Below are positions 45,701 through 54,477 of a stretch of 64,000 bases of DNA, one piece after another. This DNA is from Shouchella rhizosphaerae (GTDB lineage: Bacteria > Bacillota > Bacilli > Bacillales > Bacillaceae_D). The number at the start of each line of letters is the position of its first letter. The stretch's first letter is position 1. The position numbers were made by a program, and so were the translations under genes. The notes under the pieces were generated by a model. The model ran no database searches. It was not told the origin of the DNA and saw nothing but the letters and a program-made list of their open reading frames with translations. Location: contig NZ_FRBS01000003.1 of assembly GCF_900142675.1 (NCBI RefSeq), positions 1 to 64,000 on the forward strand, in the 5' to 3' direction.

Positions 45701-45891
45701 TAAACCGTATCCGCACATGAATCATCGGTCATGACTGTTGCTGGGTTTGGGTTTAACAGCACAACACGGATGCCTTCTTCTTTTAACGCTAAGCAACCTT
45801 GCGTGCCGGAATAATCAAATTCTGCTGCCTGGCCGATGACAATTGGCCCTGAACCAATGACAAGGACCGTCTTGATGTGTGGTTTACGCAT
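42742..45891 (-). CDS. carB: Carbamoyl-phosphate synthase, large chain (arginine-specific)
   Basis: The 1049-residue synthetase subunit makes carbamoyl phosphate from bicarbonate, ATP and ammonia. Two homologous ATP-grasp halves are evident; each has a GSGPIVIGQAAEFDYSGTQ-type start (at residue ~13 and ~560) and an IEVNPRVSRSSALASKATG or IEVNPRASRT motif. The C-terminal regulatory domain is present. It overlaps carA by 8 bases. Location inside the arg operon marks it as the arginine-specific pair; a pyrimidine pair is presumably elsewhere. Confidence 0.96.
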   Translation of the reverse strand: MRKPHIKTVLVIGSGPIVIGQAAEFDYSGTQGCLALKEEGIRVVLLNPNPATVMTDDSCADTVYFEPLSVETVVNIFEREKPDGLLATLGGQTGLNLALKLHEQGLLAAYGVELLGTPIESIQKGEDREQFRALMHQLNEPVPDSEIVHSASEALRFAEQAGYPIIVRPAYTLGGAGGGIADCEKELKAIIENGLAQSPISQCLIEKSIAGFKEIEYEVMRDENDTCITVCNMENIDPVGIHTGDSIVVAPSQTLTDKDYQMLRAASLKIIRALGIIGGCNIQFALDPNSDRYYLIEVNPRVSRSSALASKATGYPIARMAAKLSIGYYLHELKNPVTGYTYASFEPSLDYCIVKFPRWPFDKFFTANRKLGTQMKATGEVMAIERSFEAAVQKAIRSLEIDVAGLEMPVLSGSGEKELWQHVLQADDARLFALFELLRRGETCANLHEKTNIDMFFLKKFEKLVHLEKETKQLSLESLSKEALHRLKIAGFSDETIACYLGAPKEKVTAKRIDWGIKPAYKMVDTCAAEFEAATPYFYSSYYGENEAMPSTQKKVLIIGSGPIRIGQGIEFDYCSVHGAKAVRKQGYEAIIMNNNPETVSTDYATADRLYFEPLSFEDVYAVCALEQPEGIIVTLGGQTGIKLVQELEEAGLPVLGVSADTIDMLEDRQRFYAFMNNIGVPHIPGETANDLEDACCRAKATGYPVLLRPSYVIGGQGMALVSSENELTSYLQNHEYSGLFPLLIDHFIEGIEIDVDVLTDGKSIRIAGMFEHVEKAGVHSGDSTAVTPPHTLSASMLAQLEEAAKKIATGIHFRGLFNIQFVVAGDRYYVIEVNPRASRTVPLLAKIYGEPFVEQAVKLMLGCSINELAPPKKQGDFVAVKAPVFSYSKLAGLDPLLGAEMKSTGELLMIGKSVEEAFAKVFAPFEEPISLYKPREEKSVFVDLADEHKHDFSEILQKLEQVGCTLVEDDFANWLESPHACALISVPPLGKRDGANMRMAALAKQLTVISAKETATAMLAYFEQSKKSCKPIQEWHRLRKTEMAGETN

Positions 45892-46966
45892 ATTGGTGAT
45901 CTCTCCCTTTGCTTAAAAGCGGCGCCAAAAACGCATCAAAGATTTCAGTCGAATCGACTGGACCTGGGCTTGCTTCCGGATGAAACTGGATGCTCATGAC
46001 TGGCCGTTTCGGATGAACGAGGCCTTCGATCGATCGATCATTAATGTTGTAAAAACGAGGTTCAAGGATCGATGAAGCGAGCGATTCTTCTGTCACTACA
46101 TAACTATGGTTTTGCGAAGTCATACACACACGCCCTGTGCAGCTGTCAAGCACCGGCTGGTTTGCGCCGCGATGGCCGAATCGGAGCTTTTGTGTGTCCC
46201 CTCCGTAAGCCAATGCAAGCAACTGGTGGCCTAAGCAAATGCCTAGCGTCGGAAACGTTTCCGCCACCTTTTTAATGTCTGGCAACAAAGCTTGCAGCTG
46301 CTTTGGATTTCCAGGTCCATTTGAGAGAAGGACACCGTCCGGTTTAAGTGCTTCGAGCACAGCAAAATCTGTGTTGTATGGAAGCTGCGTCACTTTCGCG
46401 CCTTTTTTGACAAGTGAACGAATGATTGATTGTTTACAGCCATAGTCTAGTACGGCAATATGGGTTGTGCCTGTGGCGTTGTAAACGACAGGTTCTGTGA
46501 CGCTCACATCGGCAACAACAAACTTATCAGACAAAAGCCTCGTCTCCTGGACATTGGCATTTCGGGAATCAGTCGTCAATACTGCACGCATGTCTCCATG
46601 TTGGCGAATTCGTTTCACAATTGCCCGTGTATCTACCCCTGACATATATGGAATGCGGTGTTCACTTAAGTAGTCGACAACGCTTTTTTTCATTTTCCAA
46701 TGTGATGGGTCACTGGCAGCTTCGCAAACAATGACGCCTTCGACTTGCGGCTTGCTGCTTTCAAAATCACTTTCATTAACGCCGTAATTTCCGATCAACG
46801 GGTACGTAAACACGACGATTTGTCCTTTAAATGATGGATCAGTTATCACTTCTTGATAACCTGTCATGCCAGTAAAGAAGACAATTTCGCCTTCAACTTG
46901 CTTAGGTTCGCCATGCCAGTTACCTACAAATGTTTCTCCCGTTTCCAATACGATCGAGCCTTTCAT
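45884..46966 (-). CDS. carA: Carbamoyl-phosphate synthase, small chain (arginine-specific)
   Basis: The glutamine amidotransferase subunit that supplies ammonia to CarB. 360 residues: an N-terminal CPSase domain and a class I amidotransferase domain with the nucleophile in TLGICLGHQLLALAYGG and the His/Glu pair in QFHPEASPGP. ATG follows GGGGTGGTGAG. An 80-base gap to argD contains an ARG-box-like site, so a second promoter is possible here. Confidence 0.95.
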   Translation of the reverse strand: MKGSIVLETGETFVGNWHGEPKQVEGEIVFFTGMTGYQEVITDPSFKGQIVVFTYPLIGNYGVNESDFESSKPQVEGVIVCEAASDPSHWKMKKSVVDYLSEHRIPYMSGVDTRAIVKRIRQHGDMRAVLTTDSRNANVQETRLLSDKFVVADVSVTEPVVYNATGTTHIAVLDYGCKQSIIRSLVKKGAKVTQLPYNTDFAVLEALKPDGVLLSNGPGNPKQLQALLPDIKKVAETFPTLGICLGHQLLALAYGGDTQKLRFGHRGANQPVLDSCTGRVCMTSQNHSYVVTEESLASSILEPRFYNINDRSIEGLVHPKRPVMSIQFHPEASPGPVDSTEIFDAFLAPLLSKGRDHQYA

Positions 46967-47004
46967 CCGCTCACCACCCCAAAATTTATATTTATTCTAT
47001 ATAA

Positions 47005-47020
47005 GTTATAAAAATTCATT
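47005..47020. promoter_or_regulatory. ARG-box-like site before carA
   Basis: GTTATAAAAATTCATT in an A/T-rich gap between argD and carA resembles half of an arginine-repressor (AhrC/ArgR) box. I could not define -35 and -10 boxes reliably, so an internal carAB promoter is only suggested. Confidence 0.35.
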
Positions 47021-47045
47021 TATAGGCGCAGCAATCCCTCTATTT

Positions 47046-48215
47046 TTAAGAGGAAAAGCTGTTCTCTCGTTCATAGATCGTTGCCGCTTGTTTGATGATC
47101 GCCACAGCTTTGCGCCATTCGCTTTCTGACACGGTAAGCGGCGGCAACAGCCGTGTCACATGGCTGCCTGCCGGAAGCAGCAGCAAACCTTGTTGCTCAC
47201 ACGCTGCAATTAAGTCGAGTGCCGGTATCGCAGTTTCAATGCCAATCAAAAAACCTTTGTGGCGTATATCTTTAACGATTGCAATGCCACTAAGCTCCCC
47301 TTTTAAATAAGCAACAAAACGCTCCGCCTTCTCTTCCACTTCTGGCAAGAAGCCATCTGCGCTTAATTCGGCTAAGACCGCTATTGCCGTTGCAGCAGCT
47401 AAAGGATTGCCGCCAAACGTAGAACCATGGCTGCCTATGCCAAATGCTTCTTTTAAAGACGCTTTGCCAAGCATCGCTCCAATTGGAAAGCCATTGCCTA
47501 GCCCTTTCGCAACAGTCACAATATCTGGATCGAGGCCGTAATGTTCATAGGCAAACAGTTTGCCGGTACGTCCCATGCCCGTTTGAATCTCATCGACAAT
47601 GAGCAGCAAATTCTGTTCCTTGCAAAGGGCCACCATCGCTTCGGCAAAAGACGCTGTCATGACATGGACGCCTCCCTCGCCTTGAACGATTTCTACCATA
47701 ATTGCTGCTGTTTCCTCGGAGACCGCTTCATGCAAGGAAGCCATATCGTTAAACTGAGCATATGAAAAAGACGGCAGCATTGGCCCAAAACCGCTTTTAA
47801 TCCCGTCTTGCCCTGTCGCGGCCATGCTTCCAAGTGTTCGGCCATGGAAAGATTGTTTCATCGATACAATATGATTTTTTCCAGTCGCTTTGCGTGCTAG
47901 CTTAATCGCCGCTTCATTCGCTTCTGTACCGCTGTTTGTGAAAAATACATAATCACACGCACTTGCCTGTACCAATTGTTTTGCCGCTTCTTCCTGGACA
48001 TCATAGTGGAAGAGGTTCGATGCGTGCCAAAGGCGGTCGACTTGCTGATGGAGCGCCGCTACGACTTTAGGGTGGCGGTGCCCCAAATTGCAAACGGCAA
48101 TGCCGGCCATAAAATCAAGATAGTCTTTTCCGTCTTCTGTTTGCAGCCATGCCCCTCGTCCTTCTTTAATACGGAGGCTTTTTTTAGAATAGGTTGGGAA
48201 TAAATAGCTCACCAT
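47046..48215 (-). CDS. argD: Acetylornithine aminotransferase
   Basis: PLP-dependent class III aminotransferase converting N-acetylglutamate semialdehyde to N-acetylornithine. Of 389 residues, SGTEANEAAIKLARK binds the cofactor phosphate, LLIVDEIQTGMGRTGK carries the Asp, and the Schiff-base Lys is in VTVAKGLGNGFPIGAM. ATG follows GAAAGGAAG. It follows argB by 14 bases. Confidence 0.95.
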   Translation of the reverse strand: MVSYLFPTYSKKSLRIKEGRGAWLQTEDGKDYLDFMAGIAVCNLGHRHPKVVAALHQQVDRLWHASNLFHYDVQEEAAKQLVQASACDYVFFTNSGTEANEAAIKLARKATGKNHIVSMKQSFHGRTLGSMAATGQDGIKSGFGPMLPSFSYAQFNDMASLHEAVSEETAAIMVEIVQGEGGVHVMTASFAEAMVALCKEQNLLLIVDEIQTGMGRTGKLFAYEHYGLDPDIVTVAKGLGNGFPIGAMLGKASLKEAFGIGSHGSTFGGNPLAAATAIAVLAELSADGFLPEVEEKAERFVAYLKGELSGIAIVKDIRHKGFLIGIETAIPALDLIAACEQQGLLLLPAGSHVTRLLPPLTVSESEWRKAVAIIKQAATIYERENSFSS

Positions 48216-48229
48216 TGCTCTTCCTTTCT

Positions 48230-49003
48230 TTAAGCGCCCGATGTGAGGACGTTACTTTGTTTAACAATTGCCGTCCCTGCGGAAGGGTGATACGTCTTTT
48301 TGCCGTTGACAATTCGTGCTTTCGTCAATGCCCCGCTTAAACTGTCTAAACATGCGTTCACTTTTGGCACCATTCCTCCATAGATAACGCCCTCTTCTAT
48401 ATAGTGCTTTGCCAAAACCTCATCCATTTCCTTAATGACTTTCCCGTCTTTTTGGACACCGTCTACATCGGTGACGAATACGAGCTCCTCCGCTTTGCTC
48501 GCTTTAGCGACCGCAGCAGCGGCCGTATCCGCATTAATGTTGTATGGTTGATAGTTTGCATCCATTCCAATCGGCGCAATAACCGGTATGTAGCCAGCTT
48601 TAGCAACATTGAAAAGCACATCAACATTCACCGACTCGACCGCTCCGACAAAGCCTAGTTTGTCTGTGTCAATTGGGATAGTTTTCAATAGATGTCCGTC
48701 ACTGCCGGATAAGCCAATGGCTTTCCCGCCTGCCTGATAAAGAGAGCGGACAAGCTGTTTGTTGATTTGGCCGGATAAGGCTGTTTCTGCGGCTGTTAAT
48801 ACTTCTGCCGTTGTTTTGCGCAAGCCGTTCACAAACTGTGATTCTACTGCCATCGCTTGTAAGAGATTGTTAATCGCTGGCCCGCCCCCGTGAACGATCA
48901 TGATCTTGTCGCCTAGGCTAGCCCGTTTAACGACTCCCTCATAAAATCCTTCCTCTAACGCTTCAAGGGTGCTTCCCCCTATTTTGATCACCACTGTTGC
49001 CAT
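48230..49003 (-). CDS. argB: Acetylglutamate kinase
   Basis: Phosphorylates N-acetylglutamate. The 257-residue amino-acid kinase fold has VVIKIGGSTLE at the N-terminus, VHGGGPAINNLL, and NINADTAAAAVAKAS near residue 160 for substrate and ATP binding. ATG follows AAGGAGG. It lies 11 bases after argJ in the operon. Confidence 0.95.
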   Translation of the reverse strand: MATVVIKIGGSTLEALEEGFYEGVVKRASLGDKIMIVHGGGPAINNLLQAMAVESQFVNGLRKTTAEVLTAAETALSGQINKQLVRSLYQAGGKAIGLSGSDGHLLKTIPIDTDKLGFVGAVESVNVDVLFNVAKAGYIPVIAPIGMDANYQPYNINADTAAAAVAKASKAEELVFVTDVDGVQKDGKVIKEMDEVLAKHYIEEGVIYGGMVPKVNACLDSLSGALTKARIVNGKKTYHPSAGTAIVKQSNVLTSGA

Positions 49004-49014
49004 CAGGCGCCTCC

Positions 49015-50241
49015 TTATGTCCGGTATCCTGCATTAATGCGGACGTAATCGTATGTTAAGTCACAGCCCCATGCTTTGCCGACGCCTTGCCCTTGGTGGA
49101 GGTCGGCTTTGATGACGATCGTTTCGGCTTCCATATACTTGCTAATCGCGGCATCGTCTACAACAACAGGTTCGCTTTGCACAAGCGTGGCGTAAGGGCC
49201 AATCGCGATGTCGATCGTGTCAGGGTCGAGTGTGCAGCCGCTATAGCCGATGGCACAAATGATTCGGCCCCAGTTGCCGTCTTTGCCGTAAGCAGCCGTT
49301 TTCACTAGGTCAGATCCAACAATCGCCTTAGCGACTTTGCCTGCTTCTTCATCACTAACAGCCCCAGCTACTTGAACTTCAATTAATTTCGTCGCCCCTT
49401 CTCCGTCTTTGGCAATTTTTTTGGCCAAACTTTCTGCGCATGCAGACAAAGCGCCATAAAAATTCGCCCAATCAGGGTGCGTTTCATCTAAAGGTTGATT
49501 ATCGGCAAGACCAGAAGCAAGCACAAGGACCATGTCATTTGTTGACGTGTCCCCGTCTACAGTAATACGGTTGAACGTCTCATCCGTTGCCTTGGCTAGC
49601 GCCCGTTTTAATGCGGCAGTCTCAATATTCGCATCGGTTGTGATAAAACCAAGCATTGTCGCCATATTTGGATGAATCATGCCTGATCCCTTGGCTACGC
49701 CGGCGATTCGCACTGTCTTTTGATCAATCACTACTTCCACACATACTTCTTTCGTTCCAGTATCCGTTGTCAAAATTGCTTGTGCAAACGGAGTCGACTC
49801 CTTGGACAGGACCAGGTCCTCAATTCCAGAGCGCACTTTTTCCATCGGCATTTTTTCCCCGATCACGCCTGTGGACGTAACAGCAACCATCTCTTCTGGA
49901 ACCGCAAATTTTGCTGCCGCCAGTGCCCGCATTTCATAGGCATCCACGAGTCCTGACGCCCCTGTACATGCATTCGCATTTCCACTGTTAACAAGCACTG
50001 CTTGCAATTTGCCGTTGCTATGAGCAAGGCTTTCCTTCGTAACTTTAAGCGGAGCTGCCTGAATTTGGTTTAACGTAAATACACCAGCAGCATTGGCTGG
50101 CACGTCACAGAAAATCGCGCCAATGTCTAATCGTTTTCTTTTTAGCCCACAATGAGCGCCTGCTGTCGTGAACCCTTTTACATCGGTAATCGACCCTTTG
50201 ATTTGCTTCCATGCTTGCCCAGTTGTCTGTTTGGTTAACAT
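49015..50241 (-). CDS. argJ: Glutamate N-acetyltransferase / amino-acid acetyltransferase (ArgJ)
   Basis: Bifunctional enzyme of the cyclic arginine pathway, recycling the acetyl group from acetylornithine to glutamate. It is made as a precursor that cuts itself; the cleavage and nucleophile Thr is in GMIHPNMATMLGFI (about residue 190), leaving alpha and beta chains. 408 residues. I chose ATG 50241 behind GGGGAG; the frame upstream runs into argC's end. Confidence 0.95.
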   Translation of the reverse strand: MLTKQTTGQAWKQIKGSITDVKGFTTAGAHCGLKRKRLDIGAIFCDVPANAAGVFTLNQIQAAPLKVTKESLAHSNGKLQAVLVNSGNANACTGASGLVDAYEMRALAAAKFAVPEEMVAVTSTGVIGEKMPMEKVRSGIEDLVLSKESTPFAQAILTTDTGTKEVCVEVVIDQKTVRIAGVAKGSGMIHPNMATMLGFITTDANIETAALKRALAKATDETFNRITVDGDTSTNDMVLVLASGLADNQPLDETHPDWANFYGALSACAESLAKKIAKDGEGATKLIEVQVAGAVSDEEAGKVAKAIVGSDLVKTAAYGKDGNWGRIICAIGYSGCTLDPDTIDIAIGPYATLVQSEPVVVDDAAISKYMEAETIVIKADLHQGQGVGKAWGCDLTYDYVRINAGYRT

Positions 50242-50255
50242 CTCGCCACTCCCCA

Positions 50256-51290
50256 TTATGGATACATTGGCACGGCCTCAAGCCCTGCTGTTTCGTCAAA
50301 TCCGTGCATTAGATTGAAATTTTGAACCGCCTGGCCAGCGGCTCCTTTCATGAGATTATCAATGACAGAAGCAACAATGACACGTCCCGTCCTCTCGTCA
50401 TAACAAAAGCCAATATCGCAATAATTGCTGCCAAAAACATGTTTTGTTGCCGGAAACGTTCCATTTTCTTTTATTCGTACAAAAGGAGCATTTTCATAAG
50501 CACTGTTATAGCAGTCGGTTAACCACTCATTGCTGAGGGGTTTTGCCGCCTTGGCGTAAATGGTCGCCATAATCCCCCTTACCATTGGGGCGAGATGAGG
50601 TTGAAAAGACAGCGGTGGCTGCGCTCCCCATTTTGCCAATTGCTGCTCAATCTCTGGCGTATGTTTATGCGATGCGACTTGATAGATTTTAAAATTCTCA
50701 TTTGTTTCACTAAAATGCGTCATCGAAGTAGGCGATTTTCCGGCTCCCGACGTCCCTGACTTTGCATCGATAACAATCGAATCACGCTCAATTGCACCAG
50801 CTTGAATAAGCGGGATGAGTGCTAAAAGAGCCGCCGTTGGAAAACAACCAGGATTGGCAATCAATTTCGCAGTTTTAATGGTTGATTTGTTCCACTCGCT
50901 TAAACCGTAAATGGCCTGCTCTATAAGCCCTTCCTTTGCAGATGGGCGCTTATACCATTTCTCATAAACGCCCCGGTCGGTCAAACGCAAATCGCCACTT
51001 AAATCAATCACAGACAGCCCGGCCTCAAGCAACGGACCACTCCACTCTGCGGATACACCTGGAGGAGTCGCTAAAAACATCACATCGATTTCAGCGGAAA
51101 TCTTGTTTAAGTCGATTTCTTTTAACGGCTTCCATTGTTCATTTTGTAAATGAGGATACAGACGGTTGATCGTTTCCCCACTTTGCGAAGATGAATATAG
51201 CATAATATTTGTTACTTGAGGATGGTTTTTCAACAGACGAATCAATTCAAGACCGCTATAACCTGTCGCGCCTATAATGCCAACTTCCAT
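50256..51290 (-). CDS. argC: N-acetyl-gamma-glutamyl-phosphate reductase
   Basis: NADPH-dependent reductase, third step of arginine synthesis. The 344-residue protein has the cofactor loop GIIGATGYSGLELIRLL, the active-site Cys in IANPGCFPTAALLAL and the conserved SGTSGAGKSP segment. It is the first gene of the operon. Directly upstream is a strong SigA promoter with an overlapping ARG-box-like palindrome. Confidence 0.96.
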   Translation of the reverse strand: MEVGIIGATGYSGLELIRLLKNHPQVTNIMLYSSSQSGETINRLYPHLQNEQWKPLKEIDLNKISAEIDVMFLATPPGVSAEWSGPLLEAGLSVIDLSGDLRLTDRGVYEKWYKRPSAKEGLIEQAIYGLSEWNKSTIKTAKLIANPGCFPTAALLALIPLIQAGAIERDSIVIDAKSGTSGAGKSPTSMTHFSETNENFKIYQVASHKHTPEIEQQLAKWGAQPPLSFQPHLAPMVRGIMATIYAKAAKPLSNEWLTDCYNSAYENAPFVRIKENGTFPATKHVFGSNYCDIGFCYDERTGRVIVASVIDNLMKGAAGQAVQNFNLMHGFDETAGLEAVPMYP

Positions 51291-51338
51291 TGTCCCACTC
51301 CCTTTAGCCAGTTCCGTTCTTTTTTATGGATGTGTTTA

Positions 51339-51367
51339 ATTATATGATTGAATAAAAATAAATTCAA
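51339..51367 (-). promoter_or_regulatory. arg operon promoter with ARG-box-like operator
   Basis: On the minus strand TTGAAT (51362-51367), 17 bases, consensus TATAAT (51339-51344). The -35 box and spacer lie inside the palindrome TTGAAT-N8-ATTCAA (51348-51367), which resembles the arginine-repressor box. Repression of argCJBD-carAB-argF by an AhrC/ArgR protein at high arginine is inferred. Confidence 0.78.
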
Positions 51368-51390
51368 CTGTATTTTTATTTTATTTTACT

Positions 51391-51420
51391 AAAAAGAAAA
51401 AACAGCTTAACAGCTGTTTT
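51391..51420 (-). terminator. Terminator of ctaG
   Basis: AAAACAGCT pairs with AGCTGTTTT around TAAC; a T-rich tract follows on the minus strand. It begins at the ctaG stop codon. Confidence 0.85.
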
Positions 51421-52304
51421 TATGAATGAGGCACATCGCTAATTGTCAATTCGCCGTCTTGCAATTTTTCTTTTTTCAGCCACTGCTTAAATACATAGCC
51501 AATTGCGATTCCGTAAACGATCTCTTGGAAAATTTTCATTAACACACCAGCAAGCTGCTGATCAATTCGCGCTTCAAAAATAGAAAGGGATTCAGGGCTT
51601 CCAAATGCCGACAACATCAGTTCTGGTCCGGCCCCACCAGGCAAACAATAAGCCATTACATTTGCCCACACAAGAGGGTCTGTGTATGTGGCATACATAG
51701 CGGACGGAGCAAAAATGATTAATGCACAAGCAGGAGTGATCAATAAGCCGTTTGCAAATATGTAAAAAATCCTCCGCAAATCGGGGAGCTTGTACGAGCT
51801 TGGCAACGGCGATAAGATAAACCACCACATCAGGGCCGCAGTGAAAAGCAATACCCATTCATACAAACTATGCAACACTGGCGACTGCATGAGCATATCA
51901 AACATTGCTGGAACGTGGTAAAATGAAAACAATCCATTAAACAAAAGCAGTGCACAAATTGGATTCCAAACCAGCCGAAGCGGCTTAAAAGCAAGTTTTG
52001 AGCGAACCGCCTCATACCACGCTTGTGGAATGCCTAGCAACAGAAGTGGGACAGCGATAAAATAAGCAAATACCATTTGTAACATATGCAGTGTCATCAT
52101 CACATGCCCCGTTACATAAAGAGGACTGCCCCATCCTAAGTAAAGCGCTGCCAATCCGAGGAAAAAGAAGAGTCGCTTTCGTTTTGGTCCAGTGTTTGTC
52201 CTCCTGAAAAACCAGCTATATATAAAAGCAACGCCGACGAGAGCAATAATCAGCTCAGGTGTCCATAAAGCGCGGAATCCAAGTTCCGTCAACAGCATTT
52301 CCAT
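51420..52304 (-). CDS. ctaG: CtaG, caa3-type cytochrome oxidase assembly protein
   Basis: A 294-residue polytopic membrane protein of the caa3_CtaG family, needed for copper insertion into the caa3 oxidase. Seven or so spans are visible; conserved His residues lie in HMLQMVFAYFIAVPLLLLG, SFYHVPAMFD and VLHSLYEWVLL. I chose ATG 52304 behind AAGGAG; the frame to 52457 lacks a start signal. In B. subtilis ctaG is with ctaCDEF; here it stands alone beside the arg operon. Confidence 0.88.
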   Translation of the reverse strand: MEMLLTELGFRALWTPELIIALVGVAFIYSWFFRRTNTGPKRKRLFFFLGLAALYLGWGSPLYVTGHVMMTLHMLQMVFAYFIAVPLLLLGIPQAWYEAVRSKLAFKPLRLVWNPICALLLFNGLFSFYHVPAMFDMLMQSPVLHSLYEWVLLFTAALMWWFILSPLPSSYKLPDLRRIFYIFANGLLITPACALIIFAPSAMYATYTDPLVWANVMAYCLPGGAGPELMLSAFGSPESLSIFEARIDQQLAGVLMKIFQEIVYGIAIGYVFKQWLKKEKLQDGELTISDVPHS

Positions 52305-52416
52305 ACAAAGCGTTCTCCTTTCGCAATTGTTCGCTTCTATAACTATAGCATACGTGACGGGCTGCTGCACTGGGATGAGGATCGCTTTTTGTGACCATTT
52401 GTAGAAAGGACTTAAT

Positions 52417-53226
52417 ATGGCTAAAAGACATTTAATCGCTCTTGATCTAGACGGCACATTGCTGCTTAAAAACCAAGAGATTTCGCCACGGACAAAAACA
52501 GCGCTTATGAAAGCAAAAGAAAAGGGTCATGTTATCGCCATTGCGACTGGCCGCCCTTATCGGGCAAGCAAACGTTATTATCAAGAATTACAGCTAACGA
52601 CGCCGATCATCAATTTTAATGGCGCGTCGGTCCATCACCCCTTAGACGCTCATTATCCAAGGATACTAGAATCGATCCCACTTGCTTATAGCAAGGAGTT
52701 AATCAAACGATGTGAAACCATCGGCGTCTTTAATATGATGGTGGAAATTGGCGACACGTTTTATATGAAAAAACAAGCTGGCTTTTTTGCAGAGTTTCTG
52801 ACTGACGGCGTTGAACCTGCTGGGACAGGAGAACTACATGCACTCGTAAAAGAAGCACCAACTGCTATTCTTATTGAACCAAAACCCGAAAAAGTCAATG
52901 TCCTTCACGACACCTTGCAACAGACGGGAACGGAAACAACACTGCAACGCTGGTGGAAAGGCGAAACGCGTATTTTAGAAATTGCCCCACGCAATGTGAC
53001 GAAAGCAACCGCTCTCGAAAGAATCGCCAACGATTACGGAATTGAGCAAGGAAACATCATTGCCTTTGGCGACGAAGAGAATGACTATGAAATGATTGAA
53101 TATGCTGGCCACGGCGTTGCAATGGGCAATGCCATCGACGAAATTAAAGCGGTTGCTGACTGCGTGACTGAGACAAATGAAAAGGACGGCATCGCCTGCT
53201 ATTTGGAAAAGGTGCTCCATTTATAA
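52417..53226 (+). CDS. Cof-type HAD-IIB phosphatase
   Basis: A 269-residue HAD-superfamily hydrolase of the Cof/YkrA/YitU kind, acting on sugar phosphates or flavin/PLP phosphates. Motif I is IALDLDGTLL (5-14) with Asp nucleophile; motif II lies in AIATGRPYRA; motif IV in IAFGDEENDYEMIEYAG. A C2-type cap sits between. ATG follows GAAAGGA. The exact substrate cannot be read out. It precedes a GNAT gene by 25 bases. Confidence 0.88.
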   Translation: MAKRHLIALDLDGTLLLKNQEISPRTKTALMKAKEKGHVIAIATGRPYRASKRYYQELQLTTPIINFNGASVHHPLDAHYPRILESIPLAYSKELIKRCETIGVFNMMVEIGDTFYMKKQAGFFAEFLTDGVEPAGTGELHALVKEAPTAILIEPKPEKVNVLHDTLQQTGTETTLQRWWKGETRILEIAPRNVTKATALERIANDYGIEQGNIIAFGDEENDYEMIEYAGHGVAMGNAIDEIKAVADCVTETNEKDGIACYLEKVLHL

Positions 53227-53251
53227 ACTTGTTGCCGGGAGGGGATGAGGC

Positions 53252-53710
53252 ATGATTGAAATTTTGGAATTAACTTCAGACACAACTACAGAGACAACGA
53301 AGCGGGAGTTGACTAGCCTGTTTGAAAAACAGCTCCATGCGATTGCCGGTAAAAAAGCATTGTCACAAATCGAAAAAATTTTGGAGGAAGCGTTGCACCC
53401 TGACTCACACGTCTATTTTTTTATCGCAAGACTAGAAGGGAAAGCAGTGGCATTTGCCTTTTTTAACACGTTGACAAGCTTTCAAAAAGGCGGAAAGTAC
53501 ATTTGGCTGAATGAATTGTATGTCGAAGAAGCGTACCGGAACCAAGGTATTGCTAAAAAACTATTGCTGCGCATTATTTATTGGGCGGAGCAACACAAAA
53601 TCAAAGGCATTGAATTAGAAACTGGCATGAATAATGAAGCGACAAAAGCATTATACAACTCTCTCGGCTTTTACGACGTTGTATCGAAGCGGTACAGCTT
53701 TCGCTTCTAA
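53252..53710 (+). CDS. GNAT family N-acetyltransferase
   Basis: A 152-residue acetyltransferase. The acetyl-CoA-binding stretch is LNELYVEEAYRNQGIAKKLL (about residues 86-105), and ALYNSLGFYDVVSKRYSF closes the fold. Substrate unknown. ATG follows a GGGAGGGG-rich site. It is probably co-transcribed with the HAD gene; an 11-bp-stem terminator follows. Confidence 0.85.
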   Translation: MIEILELTSDTTTETTKRELTSLFEKQLHAIAGKKALSQIEKILEEALHPDSHVYFFIARLEGKAVAFAFFNTLTSFQKGGKYIWLNELYVEEAYRNQGIAKKLLLRIIYWAEQHKIKGIELETGMNNEATKALYNSLGFYDVVSKRYSFRF

Positions 53711-53715
53711 AGCGG

Positions 53716-53765
53716 AGCAAAACGCCTATTTTTTTCGAACCTGGGCGTTTTGCTTCTTTTTTTTC
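53716..53765 (+). terminator. Terminator after the GNAT gene
   Basis: AGCAAAACGCC pairs exactly with GGCGTTTTGCT across a T-rich loop, followed by a long T run. Confidence 0.88.
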
Positions 53766-53832
53766 GCTTTTTTACATAGGATAAAGCAATCTCGAAAAGA
53801 TGCCCTGAGGTCGAAAAAGGAGTGCTTGAATC

Positions 53833-54438
53833 ATGCGTGATTCCTTTACGCCAATTGAATTTCAAGAACTTTCAATCAATCTGTCCAAAACGGCCCTCCA
53901 TCAATTTATTAAACGCATGATGGGCCAGCACTATGCACTTTTCTGGCGTTATGACGCCAAAACGATTTATTTGACAGTAGAGCTTGGGGAATTGACACAC
54001 GAACTTCCCTTCATCCGCAATGAGGAATTTTTAACGATGCAAGCAAAAGTGTTGTATGTGTATGATGATGTGCTTTCAGATGCCTTGGAAAACCTATTGC
54101 AATCAGAAAAAGGAAATGGGATTGTCAAACGAACCAGCAAAGGACCACTCTATATTACGTCTTATAATGGCGGGGATGTTGAATCCATGATTGAAATTGA
54201 CGGGAGTGAGAAAATCATGATGAATAAAAACGGTTCGATGGTTCAATACAAAGATGATGGCAAAGCGCTCGGCCCGCGTACGCTTTATAATATGCTAAAC
54301 TTGGAAATCGACTATGTGTTAATGGAGTTGTTTGAAGCGATAGAAGCAAAAGATGCCCCCCGTATTTCCACCCACAAACAGCGGTTAAAAAAACTTGTAA
54401 ACCGCCGAACGCAAATTGAGCAGCTCTTAAACAAGTAG
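53833..54438 (+). CDS. Hypothetical protein, 201 residues
   Basis: Not recognised. A soluble mixed alpha/beta protein: MRDSFTPIEFQELSINLSKT at the start, a beta-rich centre (GPLYITSYNGGDVESMIEID) and a basic coiled C-terminus (RISTHKQRLKKLVNRRTQIE). No catalytic motif is clear. ATG follows AAAAAGGAG. It is a single-gene unit with terminators before and after, just ahead of the SNF2 operon, so a link to it is only positional. Confidence 0.6.
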   Translation: MRDSFTPIEFQELSINLSKTALHQFIKRMMGQHYALFWRYDAKTIYLTVELGELTHELPFIRNEEFLTMQAKVLYVYDDVLSDALENLLQSEKGNGIVKRTSKGPLYITSYNGGDVESMIEIDGSEKIMMNKNGSMVQYKDDGKALGPRTLYNMLNLEIDYVLMELFEAIEAKDAPRISTHKQRLKKLVNRRTQIEQLLNK

Positions 54439-54447
54439 CCGCTTTTT

Positions 54448-54477
54448 GCAAGCACCAACCAACGTGCTTGCTTTTTT
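54448..54477 (+). terminator. Terminator after the 53833 gene
   Basis: GCAAGCAC pairs exactly with GTGCTTGC around an 8-base loop, followed by six T. Confidence 0.92.
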
